Below, one piece after another: positions 11,625-22,960 of a stretch of 64,000 bases of DNA. Source of the DNA: Mytilus edulis (taxonomy: Eukaryota; Mollusca; Bivalvia; Mytilida; Mytilidae). Below the pieces are notes generated by a model. The model saw nothing but the letters and a program-made list of their open reading frames with translations, ran no database searches and was not told the DNA's origin. Position 1 is the first letter of the stretch, and each line of letters opens with the position of its first letter. Location: contig NC_092352.1 of NCBI RefSeq assembly GCF_963676685.1, positions 29,283,117-29,347,116 of the forward strand, given 5' to 3'. The translations under genes and the position numbers were made by a program.

Positions 11625-14600
11625 TGGAAATGCGGGTTCTGGAATGTAAGAGGCTGGAACACAGATAGTGGCTCTGTCAATTTTTATTTGCGAGTTTCCT
11701 GCTTGGAACTTACAAACATAGACATATTAGGGGTCGCCGAGACTCATTTGGCTGGAGAGAGCAAATTATCAGTAACAGGATATACGTGGTTTGGTCAAAA
11801 CAGAAAGCGGCTTCATGTTCGAGCAAGAACAGGCTCTGGTGGAATCGGATTCCTTGTGCGAAATGAAATAATGAAAAATTTTCATGTTGTAATATGCGAT
11901 GATTCGTTTGAAGGAATACTGTGGATAAAACTACAAGATAAATTAAATAAAGCTGATGTGCTTTACTCATGTGTTTGTTATCTACCACCAATAAATTCTA
12001 CCAGAACATGCGATGCAAATGAGTACTTTGATATGCTCATCAGCCAGATTCACATATACGGCAAGGACGCTTTTTTCTACATATGTGGTGATTTTAATGG
12101 TAGATGTTCTGAAATGGAGGATTTTATTCCCGGTATCGATATACTCCCGGAACGGAAAGTTTTGGATTTCACCGCTAATGCATATGGGGAAAATTTGTGC
12201 GATTTCTGCATCAATGCAAACTGTTGCATCTTGAATGGACGAAATTCTAAAAAGGATAACTTTACCTATGTATCTACTCAGGGTTCATCAGTGGTAGATT
12301 ATTGTCTAGTACCGTATGAAGCAATCGAAAAATTTACAAACTTTGAAGTTCTTACCGTTTCCGAATTAACAGAGAAAACTCAGCTTTTTTCACAAATTGA
12401 TTCAATAACCGTTAAACCGGATCATTCTTTACTTATGTGGGATTTAAATGTTAATATACATGATATAGCTAAGACAGTCGAAAGTAATACAATTAGTGAA
12501 CAACGTTATTTAAAATTTGATGTACAAAATATACCTAATCATATGTTTCAGGATAATATTGAAGAATTGAATGATATGATATATAGCCTAGAATCAAGTG
12601 TAAATTCGCAAACAGATTTGAACAATTGTTACAGTGTCTTCGTGGATTTAATTAAAACCGAAATGATGGATAAGTTAAAGGTGAAAGAAATATGTGCCAA
12701 TTCTGCAATTTCAAACAAACGAAGGCGATCAAAGAAACCGTGGTGGTCCGAAGCATTGACTGAATTATGGAATAGTTTATGTTGCGCCGAAAAGGAAATG
12801 TTAAAATCACATGGGCATAGGAAAAAAGAATTACGACTTATATTTGTACAGAGACGGAAATGCTTTGATAAAGAAGTGCAAAAGTGTAAGCGTATATATT
12901 GGAAAAAACAGCAAGATAATATTGAAAATTTACTAACTTCAAATAGTCAACAGTTTTGGAAAGAAATTGGCAAAATTGGTGTTGGTCAAGAAAGACGTAA
13001 ACGCATTCCAATGGAAGTGGTTAGAGAGGATGGTACAACAAGTAATGATATGACAGATATACTTCAAGTGTGGCAAGATAGTTTTCAGACTTTATTAAAT
13101 TCGTCGGGTAATAATAGTATAAGTGAAACACAAAACGAAATAAACGAAAGTGATGGATCATATTTAAATGAACACATTAGCCTAGAGGAACTTATTCGAG
13201 CTATCCGTTCTCTTAAAAACAACAAAGCGTCAGGAATCGACGAAATACCTGGAGAAGTATTGAAAAATCCTAAATTGGTGAAGTTTTTGTTAACTCTATT
13301 CAATAAATGTTTTGAGACTGGGATGGTGCCAGACATATGGAGTAAAACTATTATTAACCCAATTCCAAAGTCTTCTACTGCCGACAGCCGCGATCCATCG
13401 AATTACCGTGGTATAGCCTTGGTACCAGTTATATACAAAATTTACTGCAATATTCTAAATAATCGACTAGTATTTTGGGAAGAAGAACATAACGTTTTGA
13501 ATGACGAACAGAACGGTTTTCGTAAGGGCCGAAGCACGATTGACCATATTTCAACACTGACTTCAATCATCGAGTGTAGAAAATTAAAACGAATGTCTAC
13601 GTACGCCGCGTTTATAGACTTTAAGAAAGCGTATGATTCTATCAACAGGCAAATTTTATTCACTAAATTGAAAGACCTTGGTATAAACGGAACTATGTTC
13701 AACGCTCTACGATCTTTATACAGTGATGTTCGAAGCTGTGTGCGTGTAAATGGATTTTCTACAGACTGGTTTTCAGTAAATTGCGGATTAAAACAAGGAT
13801 GTTTATTATCTCCCTTGATGTTCAACTTCTATATTAACGATTTCGTAAATTTAGTCAAAACTTTGGATGTTGGTATCAATATAGATGGAGAAACAATTGG
13901 AATTCTGTTATACGCAGATGATATGGTCCTTCTAGCTAGTTCCCCTGAGGACCTACAATTACTCCTAAACATTCTTTCTTCTTGGTGTGCTAATAATCAT
14001 ATGATTGTAAACGCTGAAAAGTCTAAAGTTATACATTTCAGGCCGTTATCCATTGAAAGAACTGAGCTTTGTTTTAAATGTGGCGACCTTTCAATATCAA
14101 CAGTAGAAACATATACCTATCTTGGATTAGTTTTTACGGAACATTTAGATTACAACCGCATGGCCAGTAATGTTGCGAAATCTGCGAGTAGAGCACTTGG
14201 ATTAGTAATAGCAAAGTTTAAAACATTTGGTGGACTCCCGTATAACTGTTACACAAAACTATATGATACAATGGTTTGGAGTGTTATTAACTATGGTGTT
14301 TCAATCTGGGGTACAAAACATTTCCCATGTATTGCTGCCGTACAAAATCGAGCAGCTCGTTTCTTTATGTGTGTAGGACGATATACGCCCAATACAGCCG
14401 TACATGGGGATATTGGTTGGACTCCGGTTATAGTAAAACAATGGAAATCTGTGCTAAATCAGTGGAATAGACTTCGAAATTTTGATAGTGGTCGATTGAA
14501 TAAAAGGGTCTTTGTATGGGCTGACAGTCAAGCCTTTTCAAACGCCAAAAACTGGAACTTTAAAATAAGAGACAAATTTAAAACGTGTGGAATTTTAGAG

Positions 14601-15128
14601 CGTTATAATATACATGATGAAAACGTACAATTTTGCGAAATAAAAGACACTATTTGTCATTCTGTTTTAAATGAACATATTTCCAAATGGCAGGAAGATT
14701 TAAACAGAATTGCCGCTGTTAGAGGAAACGGACAAAACAAGCTACGAATCTACAGACAGTTCAAAAACACTTTTGAGACTGAGTCATACCTTAAAGTGAA
14801 CATGCCAACATCGTACAGAAGTGCTTACGCTAAGTTTAGGTGTGGAGTAGCGCCAATCCGCGTCGAGACCGGGAGATACGAGAACCTAAGATTGCTAGAA
14901 CGAACTTGCTTTTGCTGTCCTGATTCCATTGAAAACGAAGAACATGTACTTTTATTTTGCCCACTGTATGATGATATTAGGGACAGTTGTTTTAATACTT
15001 TAAATATTGATGGTTTTGATAATTTTTCTAGTCAAGATAAGCTATCTGTGATTCTAGGTGGTGTTAACAATATACGTTTGTGTGCCAAAACCTGCAGAGA
15101 CATTTTAGATAGGAGACGTAGATTTTAA
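11625..15128 (+). CDS. LINE ORF2: endonuclease-reverse transcriptase
   Basis: An uninterrupted frame of 1167 codons. ORF2 would nick target DNA and copy the element RNA at the nick. An N-terminal AP-endonuclease-like (EEP) domain shows FWNVRGW directly after the frame opens, then GVAETHL, ICGDFNGR, VDYCLV and PDHSLLMW. The reverse transcriptase shows YRGIALVPVIYK, NGFRKGRSTIDH, FIDFKKAYDSIN, GLKQGCLLSPLMFNF and the catalytic LLYADDMVLL (YADD codons at 13911-13922). Near the C-terminus CFCCPDSIENEEHVLLFC forms a Cys/His zinc-binding-like motif common in LINE ORF2. The first in-frame ATG is at 11871, after two endonuclease motifs, so initiation is unusual. No internal stop or frameshift is seen, so the copy is young or recently active. 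Confidence 0.9.
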   Translation, partial: WKCGFWNVRGWNTDSGSVNFYLRVSCLELTNIDILGVAETHLAGESKLSVTGYTWFGQNRKRLHVRARTGSGGIGFLVRNEIMKNFHVVICDDSFEGILWIKLQDKLNKADVLYSCVCYLPPINSTRTCDANEYFDMLISQIHIYGKDAFFYICGDFNGRCSEMEDFIPGIDILPERKVLDFTANAYGENLCDFCINANCCILNGRNSKKDNFTYVSTQGSSVVDYCLVPYEAIEKFTNFEVLTVSELTEKTQLFSQIDSITVKPDHSLLMWDLNVNIHDIAKTVESNTISEQRYLKFDVQNIPNHMFQDNIEELNDMIYSLESSVNSQTDLNNCYSVFVDLIKTEMMDKLKVKEICANSAISNKRRRSKKPWWSEALTELWNSLCCAEKEMLKSHGHRKKELRLIFVQRRKCFDKEVQKCKRIYWKKQQDNIENLLTSNSQQFWKEIGKIGVGQERRKRIPMEVVREDGTTSNDMTDILQVWQDSFQTLLNSSGNNSISETQNEINESDGSYLNEHISLEELIRAIRSLKNNKASGIDEIPGEVLKNPKLVKFLLTLFNKCFETGMVPDIWSKTIINPIPKSSTADSRDPSNYRGIALVPVIYKIYCNILNNRLVFWEEEHNVLNDEQNGFRKGRSTIDHISTLTSIIECRKLKRMSTYAAFIDFKKAYDSINRQILFTKLKDLGINGTMFNALRSLYSDVRSCVRVNGFSTDWFSVNCGLKQGCLLSPLMFNFYINDFVNLVKTLDVGINIDGETIGILLYADDMVLLASSPEDLQLLLNILSSWCANNHMIVNAEKSKVIHFRPLSIERTELCFKCGDLSISTVETYTYLGLVFTEHLDYNRMASNVAKSASRALGLVIAKFKTFGGLPYNCYTKLYDTMVWSVINYGVSIWGTKHFPCIAAVQNRAARFFMCVGRYTPNTAVHGDIGWTPVIVKQWKSVLNQWNRLRNFDSGRLNKRVFVWADSQAFSNAKNWNFKIRDKFKTCGILERYNIHDENVQFCEIKDTICHSVLNEHISKWQEDLNRIAAVRGNGQNKLRIYRQFKNTFETESYLKVNMPTSYRSAYAKFRCGVAPIRVETGRYENLRLLERTCFCCPDSIENEEHVLLFCPLYDDIRDSCFNTLNIDGFDNFSSQDKLSVILGGVNNIRLCAKTCRDILDRRRRF

Positions 15129-15226
15129 TATACATGTAGATAGTTTTGTATTTGCTTGTTTTTTATTTTTTTATTTTTTAATATTCTTAATTTTTTTATT
15201 TTCTTTTTTCTTTTTAATTTATTTTT

Positions 15227-15235
<9 letters not shown>

Positions 15236-15266
<31 letters not shown>

Positions 15267-15290
15267 TTTTTTTTTTTTTTTTTTTTAGTA
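15236..15290 (+). repeat. Poly-T run in the LINE 3' UTR
   Basis: About 50 bases of almost only T, interrupted by single A residues, followed by a short TA repeat. It lies upstream of the AATAAA and the ATTGT tail. Confidence 0.9.
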
Positions 15291-15767
15291 TATATATATA
15301 TTTAATGTTTTAAGCGGTATGAAATTTGTTTGGAATGTGTAAATAATCGTCTCTCATAATTCTATATGAATGGCTTTTACATATGTGTAATTTGTTTTAA
15401 TCAATGTGTTATGTATTGCTTTGTAAAAGGTGAGACGTTAATAAAATATTGTATTGTATTGTATTGTACTATACACGTGGCATGATGTCATAATCAATTA
15501 AGATATGCATATAATAACAATTTATTCTGAGAGGGACATTATTACAATTAATAATACAAAGACAAATGAGTGGTAAATTTTCAATATATGATTTTTTTTT
15601 GTGTTTTTATTTTTAAATATATCTTGTTAACGTATTTTTTTTATCCCCTTCAAAAATGTTCAAAAATAAATTATTTAATAAATTGAATATAAAAATTCAT
15701 TTTAAATTAAGAATAGAAAATAAATTTCCAATAACAACAACAACCAACATTATACTTATATTCTTCT

Positions 15768-15873
15768 AGTAGTCCGAGTTTGGTATAGTCCGAGTTTGTT
15801 ATAGTCCGATTTTGGGAGGCCGAGTTTGTTATAGTCCGATTTTGTTATAGTCCGATTTTGTTATAGGCCGAGA
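15768..15873 (-). repeat. Right terminal array of the MULE
   Basis: Six to seven copies of GTTATAGTCCGA[G/T]TT, the reverse complement of the left array. One variant reads GGGAGGCCGAG and the outermost is TTATAGGCCGAG. It ends about 10 bases before the right 11-bp duplication. Confidence 0.8.
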
Positions 15874-15883
15874 TATCATGGAT

Positions 15884-15894
15884 TCAAAATACTC
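15884..15894. repeat. Right target-site duplication of the MULE
   Basis: TCAAAATACTC, identical to 8511-8521. Sequence after it leads into the ASB gene 5' region. Confidence 0.75.
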
Positions 15895-16294
15895 TGCAAC
15901 TAATTTGTGGGTTTGGTCACCTTGTTTAGTTTGATTAACCGCACAGGAAAAACGTATATCCTGTTTTTGAATGAAATTATGAAATTATCCTATTAAAAAA
16001 TTGATATATGCATCGATTTCATGGAAAGGTTGGCACGGACAATCACAAATTCACCAAATTTATCGATTATTGAAACACGAACCCAGAACATTGATTGAAA
16101 TATGAAACCCGGGTAGGGATTATGCTAGAGGATCACATTTCAGTGTAATGCAGTAGTGACGTAAGCTTCATGCGTAGTGTATTGATGTAATCACAATTGT
16201 AAAAAAAGTTACTATAAACTATAAACTGATGTTCATAAAATAGTGCTATCAAAGAATTGGTGAAGAATTGTCAATAGATCTCAATACAGCGACA
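15895..16294 (+). promoter_or_regulatory. 5' region of the ASB-type gene
   Basis: About 400 bases between the transposon and the ATG. This is the ASB side of the inferred divergent promoter. A TGACGTAA-like sequence (GTGACGTAAGC at about 16157) resembles an ATF site. No TATA box or transcription start could be assigned with confidence. Confidence 0.35.
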
Positions 16295-17284
16295 ATGTTG
16301 AGTCGAGTTGAACGTGTGTCTCGGGAAGACTATAGTACATTCCAGCCAAAATCAGCTGATAACATGAAAAATGAAGGTATTTTAGTGACTGGGTCATTCC
16401 AGGCTATAAACTTTTATAATCAGTCACATATTTTCTTTGATCTCTACATGGCAGTTATTTCTGGCCATGCACAAAATGTTAGGAATATATTGTTGTCTCA
16501 CCCAGATGCTGATTTCAACATTCTAGTGAAAGGGGCAACGGTTTTGTCACTGTCCCTTTATAAGCGACATTTTGATATCTTTAATTTGTTAATGCGACAT
16601 TCTGAAAGGAGAGGTAAAACTTGTTTGAACACCGTCAGTAAGGATGAATTAAACAGAAGAGAACCTCCTTTAATTACAGCATGTAGGATGCATTTTACTG
16701 AAGGAGTTATATCACTGGTGAATGCAGGAGCTGATATTGATGCCCAAGATAATTTTGGACATACAGCCCTATGGGTGGCCGCTAGACAGCAAATGCCAGA
16801 TCTTGTGGAATATTTAATAGTCAATGGTGCTAGTGTAAATATCACAGACCGATATAACTACACACCCCTCATTACAGCCATGATGTACAAGGTGACATCT
16901 CACATTACTAAAGCACTTGTGCTAAATGGAAGTAATTTAGATGGACCGAGAGTAGTGTCCTCATACCAAAACAGTCCTTTATTCTGGGCTTCTAAATATA
17001 AAGACTTTGAGATGATGAGATTGATTCTTTTAGCAGGAGTTCCAATGTGGCTTATACGATGTGTAAAACATTCATTACATGATGCCACAGGGAGAAATGC
17101 TGCGGCTATAGGCTATCTTGATGATTTTACAAGAAATGCACCATCGCTAAAACAAATATGTCGAAGGATATTGAGAACAGCAGTCAGTGAAAGTTGTAAA
17201 GGAAAATATTTTGGACAAAACATTGAAACATTACCACTTCCACAAATTTTGAAATGTTATTTATTGTTAAAAGTAGAAAATTAG
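16295..17284 (+). CDS. Ankyrin repeat and SOCS box (ASB-type) protein
   Basis: A single-exon gene of 329 residues. ASB proteins are substrate receptors of Cullin-5 E3 ubiquitin ligases: ankyrin repeats bind the target and the SOCS box binds Elongin B/C and Cul5. Ankyrin-type repeats cover about residues 46-255, clearest at 123-151 (PPLITACRMHFTEGVISLV, then AGADIDAQD), 156-185 (HTALWVAARQQMPDLVEYL, NGASVNITD) and 189-215 (YTPLITAM, LNGSNLDG). The SOCS box covers about 282-325: the Elongin BC box starts with SLKQICRRILR and the Cul5 box holds LPLP at 313-316. The ATG at 16295 has A at -3; the same frame is open nine codons further up but without an ATG. The gene is divergent to IFT27. Which ASB subfamily it belongs to and what it targets cannot be told from here. 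Confidence 0.88.
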   Translation: MLSRVERVSREDYSTFQPKSADNMKNEGILVTGSFQAINFYNQSHIFFDLYMAVISGHAQNVRNILLSHPDADFNILVKGATVLSLSLYKRHFDIFNLLMRHSERRGKTCLNTVSKDELNRREPPLITACRMHFTEGVISLVNAGADIDAQDNFGHTALWVAARQQMPDLVEYLIVNGASVNITDRYNYTPLITAMMYKVTSHITKALVLNGSNLDGPRVVSSYQNSPLFWASKYKDFEMMRLILLAGVPMWLIRCVKHSLHDATGRNAAAIGYLDDFTRNAPSLKQICRRILRTAVSESCKGKYFGQNIETLPLPQILKCYLLLKVEN

Positions 17285-20200
17285 AAAAGTCTTTTTTGTG
17301 TACAAGTATTTGGTGTGTATATAAGACTTAAAGTAAGTAAAGTGTAAGTGTATTAAACAATTACATATGTAGTTCTTAGTTTCTTTTGTGATGATGGTTT
17401 GTTTTTCACAACAAACATCCAGTTTAAATTCATTAAAATTATAGTTATACTTGTACATACATGTAAAACAAATGGTACAGTATTAGCAGGATTTGTTGTA
17501 AAAGAAATGTTTATACATCATGTACATGTAGATTTGTCCCTTAAACATTTATGTTAAACAGGTTTAACATTGTTTTTAACTTTATTTACATGATTTAGGT
17601 GAATCTATCTTATACATGATATATACAATGTACATTGTACACGTATATATAAGAAAATTTATAAGTTTTAGTTGTGAAAAACTCAAACTGATTAAAACAT
17701 GTAAAAAATAATCTTTCACAGTTTCACTTTGCTTCATTAGATTTGTTTGTGGCAGCTTTTATTATCTGAAGACTTCCACAAGGGGTCATATTTATATATA
17801 GACGACAGTTTACATTGTATGCACATTTTAATCAATCAACTACATTTTGTACATTTGGCATGTTTGGTTGTAACTATTCCAAGTGGAATGCTAGCACTGG
17901 CACTATATACATCTAATTACAAATTTCTTCTTAAAGTAAAGTTGAATCAAAATTGTATAAATATTTTATTGACTTGAGCTTATGATTTATAATACAGAAA
18001 TTGAATTCTTTGTAAAACAATGAAACTTTACATGACAATATATTACAATAGTTAAAAGTACAAAAACTATTAAAAGGCAAATATTTGAATGGATACCAAA
18101 AGGTCACAGGACATAGTCCCATACAGTAAGTAGCTTAGTCTTCAGATTTTCATGCTGTGGTAAACAAATCATGGAAAGAATATTGAAAGATCTTATTTTA
18201 TTCTAACATTACTAAAGCTAATTAAAAACTTTTTTACATGATCATGATGATCTTAGGTGGACTTAGGAGGGGAGGGACTTTGGTGGGGAAAATTTGGTTG
18301 ATTGTATTGAGAATCACTGAAGCATGACGGGAGAGGGCCCTCCTTATGAAAAGTTCTGGATCTGCCACTGATCATGTATAACATAAATGTACATGTAATA
18401 AACAATTTACTTGAAAAAAGTAAATAAATGTTGTTAAAATAACTGCCATGGTAATCATAAATACATGTATGTACATATACCGGTATGTATCTTCTTTAAA
18501 TCTTTACCAGTTATCCTAAGGACCTTACTGTGGGCTCTCCTGGTCAGATACATTTGTACGTACAGTACATGTACACTTCTTAATTGTTATATGACATGTA
18601 TGAAGGGTTTATGATTTTTGAAAAAATGTAACGTGGTAACTGGACTATAAATTATGAAAAGAGTTATTTGTTTATGTGATTACACATGTTTAAGAAATAT
18701 AACAGCTACATGTACAAAACTTTCAGGTCATCATACTGCAATGTAATAGTTGAATTTGGGTTTTGGTTCTAATTTATTATTTCTCTTAGCTTGTAAAATT
18801 TATATACTTTAATGCTTACATGTGTGTGTGTTAGGGCTTTAACACCGCTATGTGGCCAACTATTAATTGAACTTTTGTGTGTACAGAGGCTTGTGTTAAA
18901 CTTTCAGTACCCCCTATAACATGTATAAACATGTCTGAAAATAAAAGTTAGTCAATATTTCTATAATTGTCATATATTTAAAGTGTGGCTTACAAATTAA
19001 AGGAGCTTGCTTAAAGAGTTTAAATTTCATTTATACATAAAAAACCTATGTTCCAGAATAGAAGGCCTGTAGACATAAATGGTGTACATCTTTGTTACTG
19101 TGAGAGTATAAAATATTCTTTACATGCTAGGGGAAGCTTGCTTCCTGTACACATACAAAATCTTATGTACATGAATTTAGAAGTCAATTTACAATAAAGC
19201 AATTAATCTTTTTTCTTTTTTTTTTGCCTTTTATTTTAACATAGTACAATGTACTAGTCCTACATGAATATGGACATCGAACAATTGTATACATGTGCAC
19301 ACAAACTGTTATCAACTGTACAAAATTTGATTAAAGGCATGAAAGGGATAATGGATATGAAATTTTTATTTAAATATTTCATTTATCATCAATTTGTTTT
19401 TTCATGTGCAAGTTCATGCAGTTATTCATTTTAGATGTGAAAGGGAGTCTTTTAATAAAAACAATATATCAAATTTAACTCAATTTTTTCTAAAACCATC
19501 ATGTCTTCATACTTATAATCATCTCTGTAACAATGTGTAATGTCTGTAAAATTGCATGTTTTAATTTAATATACCATATTTTTGCATGTGATATACATGT
19601 ACAATGCACATGTATTGGTGATATCAATAAAGTGAACAAATATCCTTGAATAATCAACAAATTTTTATTACAAAAATACCTTCAAACCTGATAAGATAAT
19701 TTTTTACTAATTTCTCAAACTTTATGATTTTCCAATAATTTTGTGTTTGCAATCATTGCCTTCTGGTTGTATTGTTCCAAAGACATATTTTGCTTATCAT
19801 GCTAAAGGTTTACTGTTAACATGGTTAAATATAGAATTGAACTGCATAGTACTAGTGCACACACATTTTTTTGTGTGAACATGGATCATGTGGATTAGTG
19901 TTGCCAAAATATTGAATACAAATCAGCTAATAAGAATAATAATTTCTATAAATTTTTCTCTTTATGTCATGTTTGTACAAAATTATAAAAATAAGAAGAT
20001 TCACTTTGAACTCCTACTATTTCAATGTCCAATGTATTACATCAGGATGTAGTAAGATAGATAACTCAGCTGAACTTGTTATACATTAGTATACAATTTA
20101 TTTTGTATTCAAGGTAGATCAACACTGTTAAATTGATCACACACAAATGAGTATATAGGGGATGCCATTTTTTGTGGAATGAATTTTACTTATTTTATTA

Positions 20201-22960
20201 TAGTATGGTTTCATTCGAAAACATTTGATTTTCGAGAAAATATAATTATTTATTTTAAATCATTATATTCTGGTTATACACATGACATAGACATGCAATG
20301 TACTTATATAGGAATAAAAGAATCTTATCTTGTGCAAAAATAAGTCAAACTTATGACTTTGTATGAGAGAGAACAATTTGGTGAACAGTTTGGACACACT
20401 TAGTAAGATCTGAAGAACACATGTACATGAAAGTAATCATTGTTTGTAGAAATACTGTTTTGATATTGTAACTTCCAAATATATGAAAATTTCACCTTGT
20501 TCTCTTAATGGTTTACAGCTTTAACTTCTATAAACATACATTTATACATATTTACATGTACCAGTTATATAATACTTGTAAAAATCATCTTTCTACATTG
20601 TACATGACACATTCCATTTTCTGTTACACAGCGAAATGAGTAACAATATATGGATGTACATTCTACCCTTCTAATCCCCCTATTTGTTCACATGTGGTGA
20701 AATAGAAAAATAATGACCAAATTATGCAGGGAACACAATACTGTACATGTGTGATGAGAAATACCATATTCAAATTTTGTTTGCAGTCTATAATGTTTGA
20801 AATTGTATTCTAGCACAAGTCTGACTGATAATTTATTCAAAAGTTATTTATTATTTTGTTTTATTTGTAAGTGTGTACTTTGGATTGTTTTCATGTTTTG
20901 TTTGAAGTGTTATGTTTGAGTTTGGATGTTATTGTGAAGTTGTTGTTTTCATATTTAGTTCTTCTATGTTACAGGTACAGGTAACGCATGAGTATGGGTA
21001 TAAACATGGTTTAAGATAATTAAATTATCTGAACTACAACATGTATATATTTTCTATCTCATGCTGCTTTGTTAAAAAAATGTTTGTCATGTTTATATTC
21101 TTTAAAAAAGAGTAAGCAGATTAAGCATGTTTCTGATGACTTTCAAAGTTTCAGAATGTTAAAATAGCAGTCTTTGATAACAATGTTTTTTTTTTTATAA
21201 ATTATAATTCCTTAAAACACAATAACGAGAAACAATTTATATACATAGTTTTTTAATTTCATTTTTTTTTGGAATGACATTCAATGTTAGAATCAAATTT
21301 CATTTGAATTTAAAAAAAAAAAATTCAATGTATATTGATGCAGACCTCCTGTTATCAATGATTGCAGTGAATTTTTACAAGCTGTTCAATGGCCATTAAA
21401 TATATATAAGCTTCTGATTTTTTGATTTAAAAGATTTTCAAATGGGGTGTTTTCGAGATGTGACAGATTTTATGTAGTAGTGAATTTAATTTCAAGTCAA
21501 AATGTCACTTATTGTTTTCTTACTATAGACCGTTTTCATAAATTTGACAGGTTGTTTTTATTTGAAAAGGACCAATTATTTTTGTTATTTTACAAGCCTT
21601 CATTAATATTTCACATGTGCAAAATGTACAATGTTTGCTGATATAAACGAATTTTAATCTAGTCAATGTGATTATTTTGCAACATGGTTTGATGTATTTG
21701 TATGGTTTTATAATAATTGTAACATGTGAACGTATTTATTCTGGGAGCTGTACAATTATTTTGAATTCGAAACAAATGGTGCTTAAATTGTCACATTTTA
21801 AATGTGGAAATAAACTTTGTTATAAAAAGCTTTGTTTATACTATTGATTCCCACAAGTACATTAGTACTGTAATTTTGAAAAGAGTGAATAATAAAAAAA
21901 GACAATGTGGTATGACAGCCAATGAGACAACTCTCTTCGAGAGACCTAATAAATTATTTTGTTCACTTTTCAAAATCCTTCATGGAACAGAATGATCCTG
22001 AATTGACATCCATTGTTCAATGAAAATAGCTTGTGATGATGAGCAAATAAGTACTTCTTAATATCTTGGTTAATAAATATAACATTGGGGCAATCGTAGA
22101 AACAAAGTGGGGCTTTAAATATTAGTTCATTCTTCAAAGGTATGATAATAACTATTCTTGGTGATTGGGAGACCAAGTCAATCAAGGTCAAAAGTTAAGG
22201 TCCATGAATTGTATTACAAATAACACAGGGTTGATTGAGTCTGAATAAATGCATTTACTTTGAATAAGAAGAATCTGAACAGAAGTCACACTCATAGTTT
22301 TGTGATTTTGGCAGAATGTATACTAAAGTGAAACTACAACTGGTAAAAGTGATCATAAAAAAAGATATACAAATAAACCACCAAAGCAGAAATCATCAGT
22401 TATTTCCCTTGTATGTTGATATTTACCCTTTGTGAGGTTTTGGTATATAAAGACTTAAGTAGGTACAGAAAACTTTATCAAAAAAACAATAAATCACCAA
22501 ATAAGGTCTACATATAAATTGATATGAATGCTGAAATAGTCTCAACTTTTCAAACTGGAATTATTGGACTATTTTACTGTGGCTACAATGATGGAATTAC
22601 ATAAATCATTGCTCTAGAGTCGACTGTGTGTTCTTCAATCTCACATAAATAATAAGCTAATATTAACCCAGTATTTTCATTATAGAAATTAGATTCATCT
22701 GCAAATGGAATATGTGATGCACATTTCAAATGTTCCAGAGAAAAAATACTCTTGATAATTTAGTCTGAAATCAATGAAATTTACTTGTGCTAATCAGTTT
22801 GGGGTTTTGTAACTGGGTAGTACTGTCAGGCATACTGTGACAATGGTTGTAGTATGGGAAGACAACAAAATACTATCTGGTGGTGGTGCTGTTAAATATT
22901 TGTGTAAAGTTTTATAATTTTGAAGGTGCAAGACCTTGATGCTTCATACCGTATCTTTAA
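17285..22960. other. Long AT-rich stretch without a recognisable gene
   Basis: No exon, RNA gene or well-bounded element was recognised. The first kilobases may be 3' UTR of the ASB gene; possible poly(A) signals AATAAA stand at 18940-18945 and 19192-19197. A reverse fragment of family H lies at about 21898-21970. The short open frames here have no family resemblance and low-complexity composition. Confidence 0.5.

Larger units (their letters stand above)
11286..15469 (+). mobile_element. Non-LTR retrotransposon (LINE), 5'-truncated
   Basis: The element contains the end of ORF1 and a full-looking ORF2 with endonuclease and reverse transcriptase. The 3' end has AATAAA at 15440-15445 followed directly by five-base repeats ATTGT to about 15469, a simple-repeat tail as in several LINE clades. 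A run of nearly pure T at about 15236-15286 sits in the 3' UTR. It lies in the same orientation as the MULE transposase remnant. A clear target-site duplication was not found, and the clade was not assigned; it has no recognisable RNase H domain. Confidence 0.85.
8522..15883 (+). mobile_element. Mutator-like (MULE) DNA transposon with a nested LINE
   Basis: The 7.36-kb element is bounded by an 11-bp direct repeat. Its ends are inverted arrays of a roughly 17-base unit around TCGGACTATAACAAA: left array about 8530-8655, right array about 15768-15873 in reverse. Inside, two exons at 9969-10017 and 10352-10617 encode the conserved C-terminal part of a MULE transposase, read toward the right end. 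A 5'-truncated LINE (11286-15469) occupies more than half the length; without it the element is about 3.1 kb. The catalytic core of the transposase was not found, so this copy appears defective. The very tips of the element match only moderately (GGATAACTCGG against TGATATCTCGG). Confidence 0.75.

Noticed and set aside
13442-13825. 127-codon minus-strand frame, with others at 11710-11991 and 13085-13336
   Set aside because: Antisense shadows of the LINE ORF2.
16558-17088. Minus-strand frames inside the ASB gene
   Set aside because: Shadows of the ankyrin/SOCS coding exon.
17747-18122. Two short frames downstream of the ASB gene
   Set aside because: Low-complexity, no splice signals or family match; probably 3' UTR or intergenic.
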